From CAVTBT01 sp963733065 (GTDB taxonomy: Bacteria > Actinomycetota > Thermoleophilia > Gaiellales > Gaiellaceae), in contig CAVTBT010000001.1 in the NCBI GenBank assembly GCA_963733065.1, positions 248,001 to 312,000 on the forward strand: a stretch of DNA of 64,000 nt. Reading direction: 5' to 3'. The notes beneath the pieces were generated by a model that searched no databases, was not told the DNA's origin, and saw only the letters and a program-made list of their open reading frames with translations. Each line of letters begins with the position of its first letter. The first letter of the stretch is position 1. The translations under genes and the position numbers were made by a program. Positions 59,727 to 64,000 of this stretch are shown in pieces.

Positions 59727-61892
59727 TTAGGGAACGCGGCGCAGCCTCGCCAGAAGCGTGAGCAGCGGGACTTCGACGAGCTGCGCGGCCGGTGTCGCGC
59801 GCGGAAGGTGGTAGGAGTAGACGAGCGCGTCGCCGCTCACCACTGCGTGGACCGGAGGCCCTCCTCTGGGCAGGCGCAACGTGGCCGTCCGGCCGTCTGT
59901 GAGCCGCATCAGCCTGATCGAGGCGCCGCCTGACACGACGGCCAGGCCGGAGCGAACGCCGGCGAGGCGCAACGGCGGTCCGGTACCGCGCACGATCGGC
60001 CAGGTACCCACCGAGCGTCCACCCGGGAGCGTGACCGCGTCGAGTCGCCGGTCGGAGAGCACGTACAGCCGCTTGTCATCGATCGCGGCACTACTGGCGG
60101 GTCCAGGTGGCCGATACGCTGCGATACGCCGGCCGCTCGTCGAGACCACCTCGAGTCTCCCGCGCGGATCGGCGACGACGATGCGATCCCCGTCCACAGC
60201 GAGGATCGCCGCTGGATTCGTCGCGGGTATGCGTTTCGGCGCGCCCGAGGTGACCAGCCACAGCGTTCGCTCCGAGTCGCCGAGCGGCTTCCCGTCGCAT
60301 TCGGTCTCGTCGCCTGCGACCCGAAAGCAGGTGTAGTGCGTCACGTAGGCGAGCGTCGAGCCGGACCCGGCCAGTGAATCGATGACGATGCCCGACGGCG
60401 AGTAGACCAGGGCGCGGGTGTACGCAGGGCCGCCGAAGCATCGCTGGCCGGGACGGGCGATCGGCGTGCGTGTCGTGCCGGCGACCCGCACGATGACGAG
60501 GCAGGTCTGATCGCCGCCGTTCCCAACGCGCTCACGTCGCAGCCATGCGACGCGGTCGCCTGCAACCGCGACGGCCCTGAGCCCTGAGCTGATGCGTGGG
60601 CAACCGTCGGGGTGTCGAATGAGTGGCGCGGTCCGCGCCGATCGCGTCGCGATCCTCCCGCAGGTCCGCCCGGGCACGACGTCGGCGACCACCGTGCGGC
60701 CCGCGTCGGCGGCCAGGTGCAAGGCGCCGCCAATCCCGACACCGAGGATGCCTTGTACCACCGGAAGCGCCGGTGTCGCCGAGAGCCTGGGCGTGCCGGT
60801 GACCCAGGCAGGCTGATCGTTCGTGCCGCCGTCGGGCTGAGGAGGCGTTGCGGCCAGCCGTCGGCCTCCTTCGAGAGCGACGACCTCGACGTCCCCGGGC
60901 GCAACGCCGGAGAAATCGCCTGGCAGGTTGCCGCCCGTGTTTTCGGGCAGGACGTAGCGCTCCCGCACATACGCGATGCTGCGGCCGTCGGGCGAGAGCC
61001 GCGGCTCGCGAATCCGCTCGCCGGCGAGCGTGCGGACGAGCGTCCTGAGTGCGCCGCTCCTGGCGTCGATGCGATGGATCTCACTGGCGCGGCGGCCGGG
61101 AGCCACCCCGTCGACGATCAGGCCCTCGCCGTCCGGCAACCAGGCGATCGTCCCGAGCGGCATTGGCTCCGAAAGCAGGCTCCGGCGTCCGGTGCCGTCC
61201 GGTCTGATCAGCCAGAGCCGGTTGGGGCCCAGGTCTGCCGTCATCGAGACGGCGATCCATTCGCCGTCGGGAGACCAGGCCAGTGAAGCGACGTTGATCC
61301 CTTCGAAGTCCGCCGACGCGAGGGTCGCTCCGCTGCGGCTGTCCATGACAGCAATGCCGCTTCCGGTCGTGCCCGCCGGGACGACCACGCGCCGGGAGTC
61401 AGGCGCCCACGACGGCTCGCCCGGGGAGCAGCAGCCGGTCGGCGTGGCCCGCCGCACGATTCGCCCGTCCGTGTCGACGAACGCGACGTCGCCGGAGGTC
61501 GCTGAGTAGACCGTCGCCGCCAGCAGGCGTCCGTCCGGAGACCACGACGGGGGTCCCTGCAGCGAGCCGAGACCTCTCACCAGCCGTGGACGGGGGTTGC
61601 TCAGGGTCACCAGCGCCAAGTGGATGCCACGGGCGTCACTCGAGACGTACGCGATCGTGTCGCCGCGAGGCGAGGGGCGCGGCGCCTGATCCGCTCCGGG
61701 GCTCGACGTGAGCCGACGCAGCCCCGTGCCGTCGGCGTTGGCGGCGTAGAGGTCGTACTCTCCGTCCCGATCGCTCGCGAAGGCGACGACCGCCCCGACG
61801 GCGGCCGCCTGCGGCCTCAAGGCGGTCGACGCGGCACCCGCGACCGCGAGAGCGATGACGGCGACGACGACCGCGTGGGGCACGAGTCGCAC
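59727..61892 (-). CDS. Secreted beta-propeller protein (TolB/PD40-like repeats)
   Basis: 721 residues. N-terminal hydrophobic signal (PHAVVVAVIALAVAGAAST). The first 380 residues contain TolB-type propeller blades (VAFASDRDGEYDLYAANADG, PSWSPDGRLLAATVY, PSWAPDSRRVVVP, LAWSPDGEWIAVS, PRLSPDGRSIAYV). The second half is a further beta-rich region with paired cysteines (TCGRIATR, DGCPRIS, QRCFGG, YTCFRVAGDETEC), probably disulphides. Likely an extracytoplasmic binding or scaffold protein. GTG 61892 follows a CATACT box by 7 nt. Confidence 0.8.
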   Translation of the reverse strand: MRLVPHAVVVAVIALAVAGAASTALRPQAAAVGAVVAFASDRDGEYDLYAANADGTGLRRLTSSPGADQAPRPSPRGDTIAYVSSDARGIHLALVTLSNPRPRLVRGLGSLQGPPSWSPDGRLLAATVYSATSGDVAFVDTDGRIVRRATPTGCCSPGEPSWAPDSRRVVVPAGTTGSGIAVMDSRSGATLASADFEGINVASLAWSPDGEWIAVSMTADLGPNRLWLIRPDGTGRRSLLSEPMPLGTIAWLPDGEGLIVDGVAPGRRASEIHRIDARSGALRTLVRTLAGERIREPRLSPDGRSIAYVRERYVLPENTGGNLPGDFSGVAPGDVEVVALEGGRRLAATPPQPDGGTNDQPAWVTGTPRLSATPALPVVQGILGVGIGGALHLAADAGRTVVADVVPGRTCGRIATRSARTAPLIRHPDGCPRISSGLRAVAVAGDRVAWLRRERVGNGGDQTCLVIVRVAGTTRTPIARPGQRCFGGPAYTRALVYSPSGIVIDSLAGSGSTLAYVTHYTCFRVAGDETECDGKPLGDSERTLWLVTSGAPKRIPATNPAAILAVDGDRIVVADPRGRLEVVSTSGRRIAAYRPPGPASSAAIDDKRLYVLSDRRLDAVTLPGGRSVGTWPIVRGTGPPLRLAGVRSGLAVVSGGASIRLMRLTDGRTATLRLPRGGPPVHAVVSGDALVYSYHLPRATPAAQLVEVPLLTLLARLRRVP

Positions 61893-61899
61893 TGAGACG

Positions 61900-61905
61900 A
61901 GTATG
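61900..61905 (-). promoter_or_regulatory. -10 box CATACT of the beta-propeller gene
   Basis: On the minus strand CATACT is followed by 7 nt and the GTG start. Confidence 0.45.
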
Positions 61906-61954
61906 CGGCGAAACGTTCCAAATGTCACGAAGTCGAGGGCGCAGAACGCGTCGC

Positions 61955-61960
61955 TACGCT
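61955..61960 (+). promoter_or_regulatory. -10 box TACGCT of uvrB
   Basis: TACGCT ends 7 nt before ATG 61968. No LexA-type box is evident in the 75-bp divergent spacer. Confidence 0.5.
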
Positions 61961-61967
61961 TGCCGGA

Positions 61968-63977
61968 ATGCCAGAGCTGCGCACCTCCGCCGGCTACACC
62001 CCCACCGGCGACCAGCCGACGGCGATCGCTGAGATCGCCGATGCGATCGGGGGCGGCGAGCGCTTCGCGACGCTGCTCGGCGCGACGGGCACCGGCAAGA
62101 CGGCGACCATGGCGTGGGCAATCGAGCGGCTCCAGCGGCCGGCGCTCGTGATCGCGCACAACAAGACGCTCGCCGCGCAGCTCTGCAACGAGTTCCGCGA
62201 ATTCTTCCCCACGAACGCGGTCGAGTACTTCGTCTCGTACTACGACTACTACCAGCCCGAGGCGTACGTTCCCCAGGCCGACCTCTACATCGAGAAGGAC
62301 TCGTCCCAGAACGACGACATCGCCCGGCTGCGGCTCGCGGCGACGTCATCGCTCTTCACGCGCCGCGACGTCGTCGTCGTGGCGAGCGTGAGCTGCATCT
62401 ACGGCCTCGGCTCGCCGGAGGAGTGGCGCGAGCGCGTCCTGATCCTCACGGTCGGCGAGGAGCACGACCGCGACCTCGCGCTTCGCAAGCTGATCGACAG
62501 CCAGTACGTCCGGAACGACACCGTGCTCGGCCGCGGGCGCTTTCGCGTCAAGGGCGATGTGGTGGAGGTGCAGCCGGCGAACGCGGAGACCGCGTACCGG
62601 ATCTCCTTCTTCGGCGACGAGGTCGAGGGCATCACGCACTTCGACCCGCTCACCGGCGAGGTGCTCGCGCGGCTGGACAACATCGCCATCTGGCCCGCGA
62701 CCGAGTACGTCACCTCGCGGCCGACGATCGAGCGCGCGGTGGACGAGATCCGGCACGAGCTCGAGCAGCAGGTGACGCACTTCGAGTCGGCAGGTCGCAT
62801 GCTCGAGGCGCACCGCATCAGGCAGCGCACGGAGTACGACCTGGAGATGCTGAAGGAGCTCGGCTTCTGCAACGGCATCGAGAACTACTCGCGCATCCTC
62901 GAGGGCCGTTCCCCCGGCACCCACCCGTTCACGCTGCTCGACTACTTCCCGAGCGACTTCCTCGTCTTCGTCGACGAGTCGCACCAGACCGTGCCCCAGA
63001 TCGGCGGCATGTACGAGGGCGACCGGTCGCGCAAGCAGACCCTCGTCGACTACGGCTTCCGCCTGCCGTCGGCGCTCGACAACCGGCCGCTCCGCTTCGA
63101 CGAGTTCCTGCAGAAGGTCGGCCAGATGGTGTTCGTCTCCGCCACGCCGGGCCCGTTCGAGCTCCGGCACTCGACGGTGGTTGCAGAGCAGCTCATCAGG
63201 CCGACGGGCATCATCGACCCGGAGGTCGAGCTGCGGGCCACGCGGAACCAGATCGACGACCTGCTCTCCGAGATACGGCACCGCGAGGAGGTCGGCGAGC
63301 GCGTGCTCGTGACCACGCTGACGAAGAAGATGGCCGAGGATCTCACCGACTACCTGCTCGAGGCCGGCGTGAAGGCGCGCTACCTCCACTCCGAGATCGA
63401 CACCCTCGAGCGCATCCAGATCATCCGCGAGCTGCGGCTCGGCGACTACGACGTGCTCGTCGGCGTCAACCTCCTGCGCGAGGGGCTCGACCTGCCCGAG
63501 GTGTCGATGGTGGCCATCCTCGATGCCGACAAGGAGGGCTTCCTGCGCGGCAAGACGGCGCTCGTCCAGACGATCGGCCGCGCGGCGCGGCACGTCAACG
63601 GCAAGGTGCTGATGTACGCCGACAAGATGACCGAGGCGATCAAGGGCGCGCTCGACGAGACGGACCGCCGGCGCGTCAAGCAGCTCGCCTACAACGAGGA
63701 GCACGGCATCACGCCCGAGAGCATCGTCAAGGGCGTCTCCGACATCGCCGAGTTCCTCTCCCTCGAGCAGCCGACGGTACCGGGCCGGCGGCGCCGTGGC
63801 GCTCGTGCCGAGGTGCAGGGACTGTCCCGCGAGGACCTCGAGCGCCTGGTGGTCGAGCTCGAGGAGGAGATGTTCGCTGCCGCGGAGGAGCTTCGCTTCG
63901 AGTACGCCGCCAAGCTTCGTGACGAGATCAAGGAGCTCCGCCGCGAGCTGCAGTCGCTCGCGGAGAGCCCCGCCTGA
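61968..63977 (+). CDS. uvrB: Excinuclease ABC subunit B
   Basis: 669-residue DNA-damage-verifying helicase of nucleotide excision repair. TGDQPTAI Q-motif region, Walker A GATGTGKTATMA, beta-hairpin YFVSYYDYYQPEAYVP, VFVDESHQTVPQIGGMYEGD, helicase motifs VLVTTLTKKMAEDLTDYL and VGVNLLREGLDLPEVSMV, QTIGRAARHVNGKV, and the C-terminal UVR motif (LRFEYAAKLRDEIKEL) that binds UvrC. Full length. Confidence 0.97.
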   Translation: MPELRTSAGYTPTGDQPTAIAEIADAIGGGERFATLLGATGTGKTATMAWAIERLQRPALVIAHNKTLAAQLCNEFREFFPTNAVEYFVSYYDYYQPEAYVPQADLYIEKDSSQNDDIARLRLAATSSLFTRRDVVVVASVSCIYGLGSPEEWRERVLILTVGEEHDRDLALRKLIDSQYVRNDTVLGRGRFRVKGDVVEVQPANAETAYRISFFGDEVEGITHFDPLTGEVLARLDNIAIWPATEYVTSRPTIERAVDEIRHELEQQVTHFESAGRMLEAHRIRQRTEYDLEMLKELGFCNGIENYSRILEGRSPGTHPFTLLDYFPSDFLVFVDESHQTVPQIGGMYEGDRSRKQTLVDYGFRLPSALDNRPLRFDEFLQKVGQMVFVSATPGPFELRHSTVVAEQLIRPTGIIDPEVELRATRNQIDDLLSEIRHREEVGERVLVTTLTKKMAEDLTDYLLEAGVKARYLHSEIDTLERIQIIRELRLGDYDVLVGVNLLREGLDLPEVSMVAILDADKEGFLRGKTALVQTIGRAARHVNGKVLMYADKMTEAIKGALDETDRRRVKQLAYNEEHGITPESIVKGVSDIAEFLSLEQPTVPGRRRRGARAEVQGLSREDLERLVVELEEEMFAAAEELRFEYAAKLRDEIKELRRELQSLAESPA

Positions 63978-63991
63978 CGAAAGGAGCCGAC

Positions 63992-64000
63992 ATGTGTCGA
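63992..64000 (+). CDS. Start of a gene cut by the window edge
   Basis: AAGGAG at 63981-63986 stands 5 nt before an ATG that opens Met-Cys-Arg at the last bases. The N-terminal Met-Cys-Arg would fit a class II glutamine amidotransferase, but three codons cannot identify a gene. Confidence 0.45.

Noticed and set aside
59174..59730. C-terminal 185 residues of the STAND protein after the WD40 domain
   Set aside because: Overlaps DUF1360 antisense; the family-like tail is present in the neighbouring frame and stops at 59173.

Overview
The window is GC-rich (near 70 %) bacterial chromosome with dense, mostly operonic genes, many 4-nt ATGA/GTGA overlaps and frequent GTG starts. Gene content (PPi-type phosphofructokinase, BTAD/SARP-type regulator, HIT/GatB-YqeY/PhoH/YbeY/Era cluster, class I-like liv operon, DUF1360, M29 aminopeptidase, lipobox LivK) and the abundance of leaderless promoters (a TANNNT-like -10 box ending 6-8 nt before the start codon) point to an actinobacterium. 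A Thermoleophilia-like lineage (Gaiellales/Solirubrobacterales) is my guess from gene style; the sequence alone does not prove it.

Layout. 1-5.8 kb: RNA modification and ribosome maturation (mtaB 3' part, HIT, YqeY, Nudix, phoH, ybeY, dgkA-PAP2 fusion, cdd, era). 5.9-10.1 kb: two small genes, then deoC followed by a full aldehyde dehydrogenase and a half-size one that together look like a split ALDH16. 10.3-14.4 kb: NadR-like kinase, a degenerate TrpC-like barrel protein, a membrane glycosyltransferase and a spermidine-synthase-like membrane protein. 14.5-17.7 kb: divergent pfkA and ftsH, then tRNA-Leu(CAA) with a 201-bp-offset tandem duplication that carries a truncated tRNA copy. 18.2-23.6 kb: livKHMGF branched-chain amino acid type ABC importer. 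23.6-31.7 kb: LarA-like protein, three GNAT proteins, polA, and a secreted HExxH protein.

31.7-38.7 kb (minus strand): a tightly overlapping six-gene operon (acyl-CoA dehydrogenase, NAD-synthase family amidoligase, asparagine synthase, acyl carrier protein, AMP-ligase, FemAB/CelD-like acyltransferase) that reads as a small carrier-protein-based biosynthetic pathway of unknown product. 40-43.7 kb: a very large secreted phosphodiesterase-5'-nucleotidase fusion. 43.8-46.6 kb: rpsA (with a frameshift in its acidic tail), coaE and a lytic transglycosylase. 46.6-51.7 kb: TetR regulator divergent from an M29 aminopeptidase with an operator inside the shared promoter, two tandem MFS exporters and a GNAT gene that seems to start with CTG.

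51.8-61.9 kb is the most unusual part: a secreted M23 peptidase plus a DMFase-C-like secreted protein (minus strand), divergent from a BTAD-SIR2 fusion regulator and an overlapping membrane-anchored nSTAND1-WD40 NTPase. Four heptamers at exact 11-bp spacing, the layout of SARP operators, lie between them. The regulator/STAND pair is a candidate signalling or conflict (defence-like) module. The window ends with DUF1360, a secreted beta-propeller protein, uvrB and the first codons of another gene. Three families of palindromic elements sit at gene ends and contain the stop codons of neighbouring genes.
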